The notes under the pieces: generated by a model
The model's input: only the letters and a program-made list of their open reading frames with translations
Databases searched by the model: none
Told to the model about the DNA's origin: nothing
Part shown: positions 23,929-36,456 of the stretch, piece after piece
Numbering within the stretch: the first letter of the stretch is position 1
Layout of the letters: each line of letters opens with the position of its first letter
Assembly (NCBI GenBank): GCA_022695795.1
Contig: MU404196.1
Coordinates: 9,451 to 73,450 of the forward strand
Direction: 5' to 3'
DNA length: 64,000 nt
DNA from: Biscogniauxia marginata
Taxonomy: Eukaryota; Ascomycota; Sordariomycetes; Xylariales; Xylariaceae
Position numbers and translations under genes: made by a program

Positions 23929-25356
23929 TTAATGATGCTGCTGTATAGCGCACTTCTTCTCGAGCCATCTAGCAAGGTCTGTCGAGGGGATATCGATGGT
24001 CCTCCAGAATAAATCGGAGACCCATATGACGATAGGGAAATACAATGCAGTAGAGACCACGAAACTAACTGTGTAAGCCCAATACTCTTCCCGGCCAATA
24101 TGCTGCCAGCAAGCTTCTAACAGCCAGGCCCCGATGGTACGGTTTCCCAGACCGTGCACTAAATAAAGAGAAAAACTAATGCGACCAAGATAGCGGGCGG
24201 GTCGGGTCAGAAAAATCGACTGGACTGACGGCAGGAAGACCAGGGGACCGACGATCAGGATTGCGCTGACGGCCAACCAATAACGGCGGCGATACGAAGT
24301 GAACGGCCAAATATATCTTGACCACATATACCCAGGCGTCTTCGTGTTGTGGTCCCGTGGGTATCCTGAAAGAAAGGCGCCGACAACCAAAGTTAGAATA
24401 AGAAGCAGGTTGACCAGCTTGCTTCTCGGCGAGTTCGTTGGCTTCTCTAGCAGTACCTCAAGTTCAGCGAGGAGCATGCCGGAAATGAAAAGGGCCACGT
24501 CCCAGCGCCTATGTCCGAAGCAATGAATAATGAGCACTGTTTCGACGGCCAATCGGAACAAAGCTCGCGTTTGTGCTAGCCCAAGTACTAACAGGAAGAC
24601 GACCATCGACGCTCGGAATTCCACGGCGATCGACCATAGCTGTGGGTTGTAAAAACCGTTGAACTTGGCTTGCCAATCCCAGAGATTGGACTCTAGATCA
24701 AGGTACCCAAGGTAAGCAGCAAGCCCATGCTTAAAGGGTTTCCCATTGACCTCATCTGGAATGGGGATGATTTCGAGGTAGGCGCAGATGAAAGCTATCG
24801 TGCTGGACGCGAAAGCCGGGATAAACAAGCGAACCGCGCGGCGAAATGTAAGGGATGTAAGCCCAGAGAACAACTCCATATACTCCTGCCGGTGCATTCG
24901 TTGAATGAAGCGGTGTGATAGTACGAATCCCGAGATGACGAAAAACAAGGCCACCATCGCCGCGCCAGAATGGATAAGCCGGACGAAGGGCAGTAACCAG
25001 AACGATCTATTGTCCTGGTATCCCCATCCTGAGTTTACAGAAGGATACGATATATGACTCCAGTGGAGTATGAAGACGATGAGTGAAGCGACACCTCGAA
25101 CACCGTCGAGATATTCAGTCGCATGCCTTTTTCTCGGCAAACAACTTTGCTCTGCTGCATTACACGGCGGTGAAGACTTCCTCCCTAGGAAGCTTGGCTT
25201 CAAGAAGGCAAGACATCGCCAGATAACTCCACGAAACAAAAGAGACCGAAGGTCACTATGCCAGGCAGATGATCTTATATTTGTCAAGTTCTCTGAGGGT
25301 GGTTGGGGTAGGAGAGGGTCTTCATATTCCTTGAGGAAGGAGTTCGCGGCATACAT
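23929..25356 (-). CDS. Acyltransferase-3 family integral membrane protein
   Basis: Single-exon 475-residue protein of the acyltransferase-3 (OafA/NolL-like) family. These multi-span proteins move acyl groups, usually acetyl, onto sugars or small molecules. The family N-terminal signature is clear: YLDGVRGVASLIVFILHWSH at about residues 82-101, including the conserved Arg and His. It is followed by FFVISGFVLSHR and the Arg-rich loop FRRAVRLFIPAF. NPQLWSIAVEFRASMV and the terminal ARYLGRISFSLYLVHG are also typical. About ten hydrophobic helices are visible. An 80-residue cytosolic N-terminal extension precedes the domain, common in fungal members. The acceptor cannot be predicted. It lies beside P450, Stealth and FAD-oxidase genes, so a role in tailoring a metabolite or glycan is possible. 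Confidence 0.93.
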   Translation of the reverse strand: MYAANSFLKEYEDPLLPQPPSENLTNIRSSAWHSDLRSLLFRGVIWRCLAFLKPSFLGRKSSPPCNAAEQSCLPRKRHATEYLDGVRGVASLIVFILHWSHISYPSVNSGWGYQDNRSFWLLPFVRLIHSGAAMVALFFVISGFVLSHRFIQRMHRQEYMELFSGLTSLTFRRAVRLFIPAFASSTIAFICAYLEIIPIPDEVNGKPFKHGLAAYLGYLDLESNLWDWQAKFNGFYNPQLWSIAVEFRASMVVFLLVLGLAQTRALFRLAVETVLIIHCFGHRRWDVALFISGMLLAELEVLLEKPTNSPRSKLVNLLLILTLVVGAFLSGYPRDHNTKTPGYMWSRYIWPFTSYRRRYWLAVSAILIVGPLVFLPSVQSIFLTRPARYLGRISFSLYLVHGLGNRTIGAWLLEACWQHIGREEYWAYTVSFVVSTALYFPIVIWVSDLFWRTIDIPSTDLARWLEKKCAIQQHH

Positions 25357-27254
25357 GGCAGCGATTAATATCTATAATAATGCGTATCTCTCGCTAGGTA
25401 TCTTGAAAATATTACAAAAGCATGTAAGATCAAAAGGAGGTCAAGGCCCGTGAGTATCGAGATACCAATTTCATGGGAAAAATGAAAGAAATGAATATTT
25501 TAGCGTAAGAGGGGCACGTCAGGAAGTAAAATGCCTAGGCGTGCTACCGATGTGAATTCTAAGAAGACCAATGTTGTTGTTTTTAGCACTATAACAGTAG
25601 TATGATGGTATAGGTTGTTCATGTTGGTTATCCCAGGAGCTCTGTACGCGGATCTCAAAGTCATGGAGATATGCCGAAATGAGGGCATGAACCGAGCAGA
25701 TATACCACGCACTGTGCCCAAGATCCTTAACCTCTGGCTACGGAGAATTCAGGCTTGCCTAGCTTCTTCAAGCTTTTGCTTATTTGCAGATCTTAGCTAC
25801 GCTAAATTACAGATATAGGAGCTAGATGTAGACAGTTTTTTCTTTTAAGCCCTCACAGTATTTCTAGTATCTTGACCCAAATGGGATCGTTGCTGCACGA
25901 ACAAGACCTGTTTATTAGAAACTGAATCAAAAGGCTTGTGCTCTCACAAAGGCTTTGACTAGCTGACCAATCCATATCGGCCAAGTCTCAAGCTCATTTC
26001 ATTCACTTGCTCAGGATAATTCATGGGTCACCAACTACAGACCCGGCCATTTAGCTTGCCTCTTCTCTTCCCGTTTCCTCATTGCCTCCTTCCTATTGCA
26101 TTTCTTTTCATGTGATTACAAGAGACCAAATAATGACAACAACACGAAGTTACATACTGACATCATTCGAATCACCGTGGTGATACAAAGGTCGGCAACA
26201 CAAAGGGATAGGCAATGTGAGAAACCCAAGTAAGACATGCTGCTATTTAATCTCGATCTCAACTGCCAAGATTACACCTCCTCACAAGTCTGTTAGTGAG
26301 GTCCGAAAAGAAAAAGAAAAAAGAAGAAGAAGGAAAAAGCCAAGATGAAAGGCTGCCGCTGTCCCGGGCAAAGGAATTCCTCTCCTTGGTCACTTACGCA
26401 GAAACTATATAATTGATGTATTGCAATTCTAGCACCACACCTACAGGCGTCCTATTTAGTGCTGGCATGACAGTGCCGAACTTTTGTGCTATCTATTCCT
26501 GCCACTTTAATATATTCTAACTCGCACTAAACAATTACTGTACATGCCACTGTGATATTCTCGGTTGCGTTAGTGACGCCTGTGGTAATATGGCGGCACG
26601 ATTATGACCTAATTATAGGACCACGGCATAGAATACCTTGAAATACAAGACAGACTTTGTGGGTCCTGTAACCAAGGATGAGCTGCCCCTATTCTTTACC
26701 ATTTTATATAATCGACTGAACTGTCAAGTCACTCACGGAAAAGGGAAAGATAACTTCTCTTATGCCTGTGTCATACCATGTCTCCATTCATGAATACCAA
26801 CTAACCAAACTGCACTCTATATATCCCCGTCGAAGCCTGGGCCCGAAACTTCTAAAATTCTTTGCTTCATCCGTCCTAGTAGCTTGTAGCCCGGCCGACC
26901 TAATCTAAGTCGTCCTATCTTTACATTATCCTTTTTATAGAAGTGAGACGTCGACAAAACATCCACATTTGGTATGTGAACACGCGATCTACGTTCCTTA
27001 CGGCAAGTTAAACGTCACCAACTCCCTACTGCATCGACGACACACAAATGGAAAGAGACCCTTGAATGATATTTCTGTCAAATTGGAAAAGGTTTTATCA
27101 CTTGTTACATTCAAACTACAAGGGGACTTCTAAGGCAGATTGGAAAATCATACTAGTCATAACATCGAGCCCGGGCAAGGACGATTAACTCAAAAATGGT
27201 GAAGGAGAAAACCCACACCACCCAAGTCTGCCCTATTCTGACCATTTCACGACA
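25357..27254. other. Divergent intergenic region between acyltransferase and Stealth genes
   Basis: 1.9 kb separating two divergently transcribed genes, so it should hold both promoters. No gene is seen. It has an A/G-rich run at 26305-26345. CT-rich blocks and several TATATA words occur between 26800 and 26900. Confidence 0.6.
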
Positions 27255-29285
27255 ATGTCATCGCCGAGACCGCCTCGTCTCTATACGAAGATCCCAAGTT
27301 CTCCAATAGAACCGAGGAATATCCCCTCTCGCCGCATACGAAGAATTATCTGCTTAGTTGGCTTTCTTATAATAGTATGGTTGGTGGTCAACAAATGGGA
27401 GCCGGCGGAATTGACGACTGGACATTATCCGAGCTTCCAGCTAATGCGAAAGCCTTCCCCAGACAGTACGCGGGTACAATGGACTTCGGGCGGCGCAGTT
27501 ATACCAGCGATACGAGGCGGTGGACAAGAACATCCATCGGGGAAGGAAAGATTGAAATTTCACCACCAATTGCCTGATGTGGTCAGGATACCTTTTGGGG
27601 AGGCAGTGGAGGATGTTGAGCTCGATGGGTGGGAGGACGAATGGTTTTCTTCAGGCAACTACAACGTGGAGAAGAATGGCCCGCTAGCTGAGCCGAAAAT
27701 CGACTTCGTATATAACTGGGTTAACGGCTCAGATGAGGCCTTCAGGGATATCAGACATGTTTATGAGTTGGAATCTCCCCTCAACGATGAGGCCGGCAAG
27801 TGGATCTCGCAACATGGAATCAACCGCTATCGTGACTGGGATGAATTAAAATATTCCTTACGCAGCCTCGACGTTTATGCTAAGGGATTTATCAACAAGA
27901 TCCAGCTACTTGTCAACTCTGTTGGAAGTAATTTATATCGGACCGATGGGCATCATATGCATCCACAGCGCCCTTCCTGGCTTAGGGACGATGAAGCCAC
28001 CAATGAGCACGTTCAAGTTCTTAGCCACGAATCGTTCTTTCGTGACGAAGATAAGGAATGTCTCCCAACCTTTAATTCACTATCTATTGAATCTCAAATC
28101 TATATGACGCCTTCGTCAACTGATCAGCTCGTCGCTTTATCCGACGACATGTTCCTTGGCATGCCTCATGCTGCTTCGGACTTCTACTCTCCTCTGTTTG
28201 GTCCCACGATGGGCTTCAAGACCGACCATTATAATGTTAAGAATCTTGGCGGTAAAGATCAGATACCTTCTTTCGGTGAAAAGCCGTTCGTCTATTACAC
28301 GTCCTACTTACTAAACCATAGATTCGGTCAGCGTGATCGTCACGTGCAGGCTCATTTCGGTCATTCAGTTTCTCGTGCGGTAGTTCGCGAGGCAATGGCT
28401 TCTTTCCCGAAACCCTCGGCTAAAGGTGCTTGCGAACGGTTCCGTGGTGAATCCCGTTTTCAGATTTATCCCTGGTATGCGAGCTTCCATTACAGCATAG
28501 AGAGGTTCAGGGAAGCTCTCCTCTGGTCGTTTATTATGTCCCGCTCCGACGCCAACTCTGATGGCTACATCGACTGGACAGAACGACAACATCTGCTTGA
28601 CGCTGTCAAACCGGGTTGGCAGCAACTAGCGATCAAAGATCCTTCGAAGCCTGCACCTCAGCCTCAAGACCGGGACCGAATGTATTACAAGCTCCCTAGT
28701 ATCCTTCAAAAGGCAGGCTTGCAACCTCCCAGGGTCAATATTAACATCTTGTGGACGTCGCTTGATGGTCCTGAGATGACTCGTAATGTCAAATGCACGG
28801 ACTTTAGCATCGACAAGTGTCTTGGGGACTCTTTCGCCTCACCACTATCTGACTTGACTTCCCCCAACCCAGACTTCACAGCCTCTAACATCTTTTCCCG
28901 TCTATCTTTCCATCATCCAAAGTGCGGCGATTGCCTCATAAAGTTCCTTTTAGCCTCCGCACCTCGCGGCCTCGAGCCACTGCTCCCATCAAAGGACTCC
29001 AAGCATCGAGATCGAGAGATTGTCGTCAAAGCCTTGAAGAAATATCAGCATACGATTATCGATACGGACGTCATGAAGTTTGTCATGGTGAAGGACGCGG
29101 AGCAGGCCGAGACAGAATTGCTACAGCGGGCAGTCCAGAAGGGGAAGGCATTTGGTCAGTGGTGTCTAAATGATGATGTGATGACGGAGAATAGCGCTCA
29201 AGTCGATAAAGTAAAGAATGTAATGGGCCAGGTTTTCGAAGCCCTCTGGCCCGGGAGAGGAAGATGGGAGAAAGATGATATATAA
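27255..29285 (+). CDS. Stealth-family sugar-phosphate transferase with EF-hand loop
   Basis: Single-exon 676-residue type II membrane protein. A short basic N-terminus, one hydrophobic anchor (about residues 29-46, with ICLVGFLIIVWLVV) and a large, probably Golgi-lumenal domain. The Stealth regions appear in order: CR1 with IDFVYNWVNGSDEAF (about 149-163); CR2 with RDWDELKYSLRSLDVY (about 195) through FNSLSIES to LSDDMFLG (about 302); CR3-like HVQAHFGHSVSRAVVREAM; and a C-terminal CR4-like part. The family transfers hexose-1-phosphate from nucleotide sugars (animal GNPTAB, bacterial capsule transferases); fungal members are often annotated XptA-like. Between CR3 and CR4 lies a canonical 12-residue EF-hand loop, DANSDGYIDWTE (432-443), as also described for GNPTAB, suggesting calcium binding. 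The likely role is adding phosphodiester-linked sugar to glycans or glycoproteins; the acceptor is unknown. Confidence 0.92.
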   Translation: MSSPRPPRLYTKIPSSPIEPRNIPSRRIRRIICLVGFLIIVWLVVNKWEPAELTTGHYPSFQLMRKPSPDSTRVQWTSGGAVIPAIRGGGQEHPSGKERLKFHHQLPDVVRIPFGEAVEDVELDGWEDEWFSSGNYNVEKNGPLAEPKIDFVYNWVNGSDEAFRDIRHVYELESPLNDEAGKWISQHGINRYRDWDELKYSLRSLDVYAKGFINKIQLLVNSVGSNLYRTDGHHMHPQRPSWLRDDEATNEHVQVLSHESFFRDEDKECLPTFNSLSIESQIYMTPSSTDQLVALSDDMFLGMPHAASDFYSPLFGPTMGFKTDHYNVKNLGGKDQIPSFGEKPFVYYTSYLLNHRFGQRDRHVQAHFGHSVSRAVVREAMASFPKPSAKGACERFRGESRFQIYPWYASFHYSIERFREALLWSFIMSRSDANSDGYIDWTERQHLLDAVKPGWQQLAIKDPSKPAPQPQDRDRMYYKLPSILQKAGLQPPRVNINILWTSLDGPEMTRNVKCTDFSIDKCLGDSFASPLSDLTSPNPDFTASNIFSRLSFHHPKCGDCLIKFLLASAPRGLEPLLPSKDSKHRDREIVVKALKKYQHTIIDTDVMKFVMVKDAEQAETELLQRAVQKGKAFGQWCLNDDVMTENSAQVDKVKNVMGQVFEALWPGRGRWEKDDI

Positions 29286-29887
29286 TTTACTGTCATATGA
29301 CGTTCTATCTTTACTAGCCTAGGATTCTCATAATATGAAGTATGCGGCGCGAAAGTATCTGAAGATAGTGTCTCAAAACTGGAATGACCTAGAAACCTGG
29401 TCACATGAAAATAAGGCTATTAGTATTTGAGAGATTTTGTTGGGCAGAGTCCGAGACGATGACTAATACGTCACCATGCAACCCAATGACTGAGATACGA
29501 TTTGTTGCCCTACTCAAGTTCTTTGCCACTATGAAAATCACTCTTATTTTCAGTCTGATGCCCCGGGGGTTGCTCATAACATAGCAACCTTCAAAACGAA
29601 GACCATATACAGTTTTCCGTAAGGTTTATGCATTCCCATCATGATTGTTTTTGCCAAGTAGTAAAAGTAGCTTTATATTGTTGGGTTATGTATAGATAAT
29701 TCGTCGATTCAAGTCTAGTGGTTGGTTGACTTATATGCAACCCGAACCCGACTACGTAGTATGACGCTAGAACCGTCAATCTGTTTAGCCTCCATTATAT
29801 ATATCCCTGAAATAATGTCTGCCACAAGTGTATTCCATCTTACCTATGTAAAAATCTTGACAGAGAAGAACACATGGATGTTGGGCG
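29286..29887. other. Convergent intergenic region
   Basis: 600 bases between the 3' ends of the Stealth gene (+) and the P450 gene (-). No gene. It should contain both polyadenylation regions. Confidence 0.7.
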
Positions 29888-32025
29888 TTATTTTCGAGGT
29901 TCGAAAACACAAAGAACCTCTCCTGGCTGACAAGTGACCTGGTCTTTCATATCGCGCCACATCGTGTCTGGATTATAATCCGGGGCGAAACGGACGTTAT
30001 AATCCCGAAGCAAAATGGCCGTAACGAGACGAAGTTCGACGTAGGCCATACTCTTGCCAAGGCAGTACCTAGCGCCGTAGGAGAATGGAGCATAGGCCCG
30101 CTTGTCGCGGATGAGTTCCGGTCGCGAATACCATCGCTCGGGGATAAAATCATCAGGATATGCAAAGGAAGATTCCACTACAAGAGGTTCGAAATGAATT
30201 AGTATATGGTTTTCCGTTAATTCACCGACTTGTGTATAACATCTATACTGCAACCAAAAATGCCTAGGTCGTACGTACTTCTGTGGATGACGAACTTCGG
30301 CGCCGTGACTTTGGTTCTTGGCGGAATAAGAACGTCATCAACCATCAAGCCGTTGGGGCCTGTGATTCGCGATCCTCCCGTCATTGCCGGCGGAACTAAC
30401 CGGAGTGCTTCGTGCATGACACCATTAAGATGCGGAAGGGTGGCAAGTGTATTTCCATCAGTCACATCGATACTATCAATCTCGGCCTGGATCTTTGCGG
30501 CATGCTCGGGATACTTGGAAAGGAACCACCATGTACCAATCAGAGCAGCTCGCGTGGTATCACTGCATGTAGGTAATCAGTATACGTTTCTACTCTGGGA
30601 AACATTAAAGCCGGAATTATTCTCCAAAATCAAATTAAGAGGGTGACAGGCAGACATTGAAATGAAACTTGTGCGAATCGAACAAAAGATAATCTGTTTA
30701 GAATGCGGAGAGATATAAAAGATGTAAAACAGGATGCTTGAGGAGAGCAAATAAACCGACCTTCCTGCGACAACAGCTGTCACCGCTGTACCAGCCAAGT
30801 GAAGATCTCGTGACTTGAGGTCTTTGACTTTTTCATGTCTATAATACTCATCAATGAAAAAGGAAGCCATATCTAATTTTCCCTCGTGATCGCCTTGCTG
30901 TGGATGTAAGAATAGTTATGCTGTTAGTCTTCTCATTTATACACTATATCTGAACTTAGAGGCTTAACTCACAGCAAGACGTGCTTTCATGTGGCCCTCG
31001 CAGAACTGAACCATGCGGTGCCAGTCTCTAATCCTTCCATACCATGGGAAGAACGTGAACCCCATGAGAGCAATCCAGATGGCATCCCCCAGGGGACCAG
31101 CCACAGCCAGAGCACGGTCCCTATGTCGGATAGCTGGATGTGTGAACTTCGAGTTCAGCAAGTTAAAATCCTTGCCGAAAAGCACTTCTCCCATGACATC
31201 GAAAGAGAACCAGGACATGACCTCGTCGAGGTCGACAGGCTGCGTTCCATAAGTTCCGATGCAACGAGAGAGCGCCTCGGCTAGGTGTGCTATTCGAGGA
31301 TGGTAATCATTCATAGCTGAAGAAGATGTGAGTTTATCAATTAAGCGAGAGAAGTCATACACTCTTTGCACACCTTTGGTTGATAGTGACGAGGCCCAGA
31401 CTTTGCGTCCCTCCTTGTGCTCCTGTTTATCGCGAGTGAAGATAGCCGAGGATCGTGGCCGAATGATATCGTACCATACGTCCTTATCCGTGTCATTTCC
31501 GAATCCATCGAGCAATTCAAAAGCAGCAGGGTGGAAAATAGTGATCTCATTAGGACCTAAGTGTAGCCACGCTTAGCGAATAGATCTAGTGCAAACTTGA
31601 ACCATACAAGCGTGGATGAGAATTGACTCACCTGTCCGCACAACATTTCCATATTGTTCATATATCTTTCGTTGGAATAAGAAATTAGTCGAGTAGCGGA
31701 TATGCCAAATATGCCAAAATTTAGTCACAGCCGCAATCTTAGGACCAGGGAAAGACGAGATGCGATGGAAGAAAAGACGATATATAGTCATGCTCGAAAA
31801 CAACCCCACAAAGTAACCGGCAGCAACAACAATGCTGCGGCGGCAAGCATCGACAAGGGAGTCCTTAGTGCTCCCGTGATTAAAGCAATACACCAAAGAA
31901 ACCCCGAGGAAAAGGTGAGCAATAGTTATGTGCGGGATATGCAAGTGCCAATCCCCATGTTTGAAGAGGCCTTGGTGCGCGATCAGACCGCCAAAAGCGG
32001 CTATTAGCACCAAATGGTGGCCCAT
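29888..32025 (-). CDS. Cytochrome P450 monooxygenase, five exons
   Basis: Exons on the minus strand: 32025-31632, 31556-30973, 30897-30761, 30562-30279 and 30177-29888, giving 562 residues with consistent phases and GT..AG ends. The N-terminus has two or three hydrophobic helices (first 90 residues) before the proline-rich hinge FPGPKIAAV, so it is ER-anchored. P450 landmarks are complete: I-helix AGSDTTR (370-376, the Ser codon split by intron 3), K-helix ExxR as EALR (423-426), PERW (479-482), and the heme loop FSYGARYCLG (498-507) with Cys505 as the iron ligand. The enzyme should be active if expressed. Multiple N-terminal helices resemble secondary-metabolism P450s of the tryprostatin-hydroxylase-like type, but I cannot assign a CYP family. 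Neighbours include an FAD oxidase and an acyltransferase. Confidence 0.95.
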
Positions 32026-33479
32026 GGTATCGGTAAAGTTAATTTATAAGTGGGATACTGCGTGTGTCCACAGGATATCGCAGTAACGCCGCACGAAGCA
32101 GGGGCGGAGGAAGAGGGGGGTGCTGACTTAAATGTCTGTGAGCTAAGGGAGAAAAAAAAAAGATTGATGCCGAAGGCGGATGTGCTATAGATATGATAGA
32201 TGTGGTATAAACAGGCGTGGATATATCAAAGCCGGCCGATAAGGATAACAAGCAAGGTGGTCGGTTGGAAAAATTGTTTCCTATAGAAGCTTCAATGGGC
32301 CGACCTATCGAAAGCAGCATTAACTAATTTGACCAATAAACATAGTTGACAAACCATAGTTCGTTAAGCTAGTTACGCAAGGGGCAGGGATAGATAAAGT
32401 TAATATGTACTGCACACAACCAACAGTTATATCAATCCTAGTAAACTCAACTACGTGCGTCCGTGTTTGCTAGGGTATGTATCTATAGAGGATTCGAGCC
32501 TATCGCCAATCAAGAACTTCCAACTTTCAAATCAACATGTATGGGGAAATCATGAACATATGATGACCATTTTATGACTACCTACTTGGCAGGTACCCGT
32601 CTTGTCTCCCTGTCCGCTCCCTTCCTAATAGGATTCTCAGGGTTACATAGGCAGTTTATGGTACACTTCGTATACTGTACGTGCATATGTGAGGGGGACG
32701 AAAGTAGGTTTGCTAAAGTATGCCCCCACATCACACAAATACTAGGTATTATGCACGCACTAAAATAGTGCGCGACTTTTAAGGTGTTAGCTATATTGAC
32801 ATATACATGCCTCGGTAAGAGGACTAGGACTAAGACCCGCGCCGGTACTACCTAAATTATTATTTATTCACTATTAAATTAACTAATAGCTATGATAATA
32901 ATAATAAAAGGAAACCTCGATGATATACATATAATAGAATAAAAGTTAAAAATCAAGTTAGGAGCTAACTTTTATTTTATTATATATACCTATGTACGTA
33001 TGCATGGTACATGTATATCAGAGATCGTTAAGTGCCGTCCGAACTTTCCGGAAGTAGTCTGAGCCACTTACTAGCATAAGCCTCTTCGGGCCTGGTTCAG
33101 GACTGTAATCCCATTTATCTCGTAATTGCATATATTATTGAATCTAGATTTACGGTCTGACTACCTACGTTCCTGGTGCGTATATTCATTCGTTCATTCG
33201 ACTAGTCATGCCAAGTCAGTCAGCTGTACGATCAGACATAAGCTTATGTAAGAGCATGGCAACATCAGCGGTCAAACATATGTAGAGGCAAAAGCCACGT
33301 AGGAGGGAGGAGGGGAAGAGGGATGGGAAGAAGATCGTGCATCTCATTAGTAACTAATTTACAGAATCGAAGACTAGAATAGAATACATTTCATATATAC
33401 ATACGTAACTTTTGGGAAACCTGCATCTTCACTCAACCATCGCCTTTTAGAGCACAGCAGCCCTAAGCTTTCCACCGTA
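32026..33479. other. Intergenic between P450 and rhodopsin-domain genes
   Basis: 1.45 kb with the P450 promoter and the 3' UTR of the downstream gene. No credible gene is seen. An AT-rich stretch with ATAATAATAATAAAA lies near 32895. Short frames here lack domain-like composition. Confidence 0.6.
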
Positions 33480-34770
33480 TCAAGATGCAATGCCCACTGA
33501 ATGGCCATTTTTGAGGTTCCTGTCAGGCGACGACTCTACCGAAACTCGGAATTCTTGGTTCATTATGATGCCCCCCTGTTGATGCAATGCTCTCTCGCTG
33601 TCACTAAGAAGTCGAAAGTCGTCTCTAGCCGGCCGGCTCAGAACACGTGAACCCCCGAATGTCTTCAAGGAGAGGCCTCGATGATGGGGTCTGGAGTCAT
33701 TATTACTTGAGCCCCCTGTCTTCAAGTAGCTTGTGATCTTAGCCGGCGATAATCTGTTGAGTAAAGGTCCAAGTGCAGGTATATTCGCTGCGAGGATTCC
33801 TAGCCAACACTCTAGATGGCTCTGCAGTGCTAGAGTATATAAGTCGTAAACCAGGTCATCGCCGTGTCCTGGCTGTACTGTGTCAATCATGCGCCATATC
33901 AATATACCAATAACTCTGGTCCAGCGTAGCACCAGTTAGCATATGCGCTCAATAAATGCCTACAAGTAACCAAAGCTAAGGCTCAAGATAAAATATTGGA
34001 GACATGGATACGTACCCAAGTCCCAGGCTAAACATAGCAGTGACACCCAGCTTCTTATTCGTCGGCATCTGAAGCTTCCAGACAACAGGAATAGGCAGGG
34101 TCACGACGGCAAAGTCGAGAAACAAGTTCACTGCTACCGAGGCTATCTCCTGGACCTCCAAAGGCCGACAGTTTGTTTGCGACAAAATCGGGTCCCAAGC
34201 TGCCCATACTGGATGACAGACTGTTATAAAGAACGGGATGAACACGACCGGATAGAGTGCGCATAGGGCGATCAAGACATAGACGGCCCTCCTGAACCCG
34301 ACATCTGTGCGGAAAATATCCAAGTACATGACGAGAACAGCAACCTTGCAGGATGTCGTCGATAGGGTCCAGGTAAAGAAACTCGACGTCACCAGCTATT
34401 TGGCACGGGCTCCGTTAACTTTACACTTATTAAAGAGGACAAGAGAAGCCTTTCTCACCTTAATCTGTACTGCGACCTGAGACCACTCTAGACTTGCGGT
34501 ATGGAAACCGAGTCCATTGTGAATAGCTATATGAACGTTAACGTGTTGGTGCGGAGATGTTTGCTAAGAGGTAGAACACCAACCCCATAACGTAACTCCC
34601 TCCAAGGCCAGCAGCGAGCATACGGAGAAGACGATGATATAGTCATCCAGACGAAGAGACCTTCGCTTCACCTTAATGAGCGTGTAGAAGCGCAAGCACA
34701 GCGCGGTAAGATTAAGAATAGTGAATATGACGATCCATATGATCAGGTCTCGACCGTGTGGACTGATCAT
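33480..34770 (-). CDS. Fungal rhodopsin-domain (PTH11/SAT4-like) seven-helix protein
   Basis: Four exons on the minus strand: 34770-34584, 34526-34459, 34395-34016 and 33915-33480, giving 356 residues with agreeing phases. The last intron uses a CTAAC branch site (about 33932) and acceptor GACCAG; the preceding AGs lead to an in-frame stop. Seven hydrophobic segments are visible, starting with DLIIWIVIFTILNLTALCL and then LDDYIIVFSVCSLLALEGV. The seventh is LALQSHLECWLGILAANIPA. Motifs NGLGFH after helix 2, a Cys-rich loop with CHPVWAAWDP and TNCRP, and LDFAVVTLPIPVVWKL fit the fungal rhodopsin-domain family of plasma-membrane proteins. The C-terminal tail of about 100 residues is hydrophilic and Ser/Arg-rich. 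Members often sit near secretion or metabolite genes, but their biochemical role is mostly unknown. No retinal-binding Lys is claimed. Confidence 0.9.
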
Positions 34771-36456
34771 GGTGTCGACGTGCTCGGCCTTTGACGGGTA
34801 CGGCGGGTGGCGTTCATCAGTTAGGGACTATTTTCACAATTACCTAAATCCCCCAAGACGAGGAACAGGAGATGAGGGGTGCAAATGCAAGGCTTAAAGC
34901 TGGTCCGCGCATGTGGCATGCGGCGTGTCCCCAAGAGCTGGCGAGTATTTATCAACCTGTCTTGGCCGAGGATGACATGGATTGACTTCCTCCTTATTCT
35001 CTAAGGAATGCATGGCATCTGCATGATGCAAGTAGTGTGTGGCATCGCCCACTTAGCCATCCATTCTATAATACCACCCACCATTAACTACTCATCAAGG
35101 TAGCAGCAGAAGGATCACGTAATCATATTTCACGCCGTAGGAGAACGGGGTCACGTCTCGCCATATTAGGGCCAGGCAAGCTAGACTGCTTCTTGCCCTC
35201 GCGATGATTGACGTAGCTTGGCAAGGCACTCTTGTCAGATCAGTTGCAGATACCCACAGTAGCTAGACTAAGCAGTAATCCACATCTTGCTAGTCTTGAA
35301 AGTTCAGGTCTACTTGATCGACATTCTTCACAATGCCTGATTCAATTATCGACGAATTGCAGAGCGAGCGTCGCATGCAGTCAGATTCAGTATCACGCGC
35401 TATTCGCCCTCCCCCGCCGGAACCGATACCACCCCTCCCTTCCCGAAGGCAGAGGAGAAGAGAAAGAATATGAAAAGAAGGATAAAACGCTCAGTATGTA
35501 TCATGTAGTCCGGCTTGGCTGAAGAATGTATCTACGCAAGTGCTATAATTACCCTACGGGTCTTTATCCATTTCCGTCACAGTGGCATTTTCAATATTAC
35601 CTACATATGTAGGTATTCAGCTCTGCCATAGCGATCCTATAATTTTTTACTTATTTGTAGCTTAAGTAGCCCAATCTGATCAGTAACCTAGACCTAGGTA
35701 ATGTAGGAATGAACAAGTACATTTGTTGTTACACTCAGGAGAAGAGTTGAAGTGCATGATGAATTGATAAAATAATATATTCGAAATATCTGGAAAGAAG
35801 AATATATATATAGGTACCTATTTATGACACGAGAAGATACTACAGGTAGGCTCTCCTATAGGAATGGTGGGCTCCGGGGAGGGAGGGGTGCGGAGTAAAC
35901 CATAAACGTTGGCAAGCCACGGACAGGGGAACAAATCCAACCCTAGGCAAGATTCCTGGCATCAGTTATTCGCTACCACGCGACAAAAGTTCCGCGCACA
36001 TGAATACAGCAGTGTAAGCCGCAGCGGGGCCATCAGACTCTTGACCACAACCCAACTAATATCAAATATCAACTCCTTCCGAGTCCAGCCCGCTTCAGCT
36101 CTCATAAGCCCGCGGAGTAGCGCCAACGCCTCATCTCCACGGCTGCCCGGTTGCCAGGCATGTTATGTGTATTGGTGATTACCTTCTGCTCTTCTCCCTG
36201 CGGTAGCCACTCACCAGCCATCACCGGCTAGCCTTCCCCTTACATTCCTGGCCCCCGGTCTTACGGCCGCCATGTGTTCGTATGCATTCATTTCTTCTCC
36301 CCTGGCTCTAGCGCCGTCCTGCCACGTGGGCCGGGGTGCTCAGCTGCATCGTCGACGACTTTGGATTTCTCATTTAGAGGAGGTTAAATCATCTGGAGCT
36401 TCAACCTTCATTCCATTCATACTACTTCTTAATTCCTTCGCTGCAGAGAGACAATC
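34771..36456. other. Divergent promoter region of rhodopsin-domain and FAD-oxidase genes
   Basis: 1.7 kb between divergent starts at 34770 and 36457. No gene is supportable. It includes CCTAGGTA/TAGGTACC words near 35690 and 35812, and a C/T-rich 5' leader region before 36457. Confidence 0.6.
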
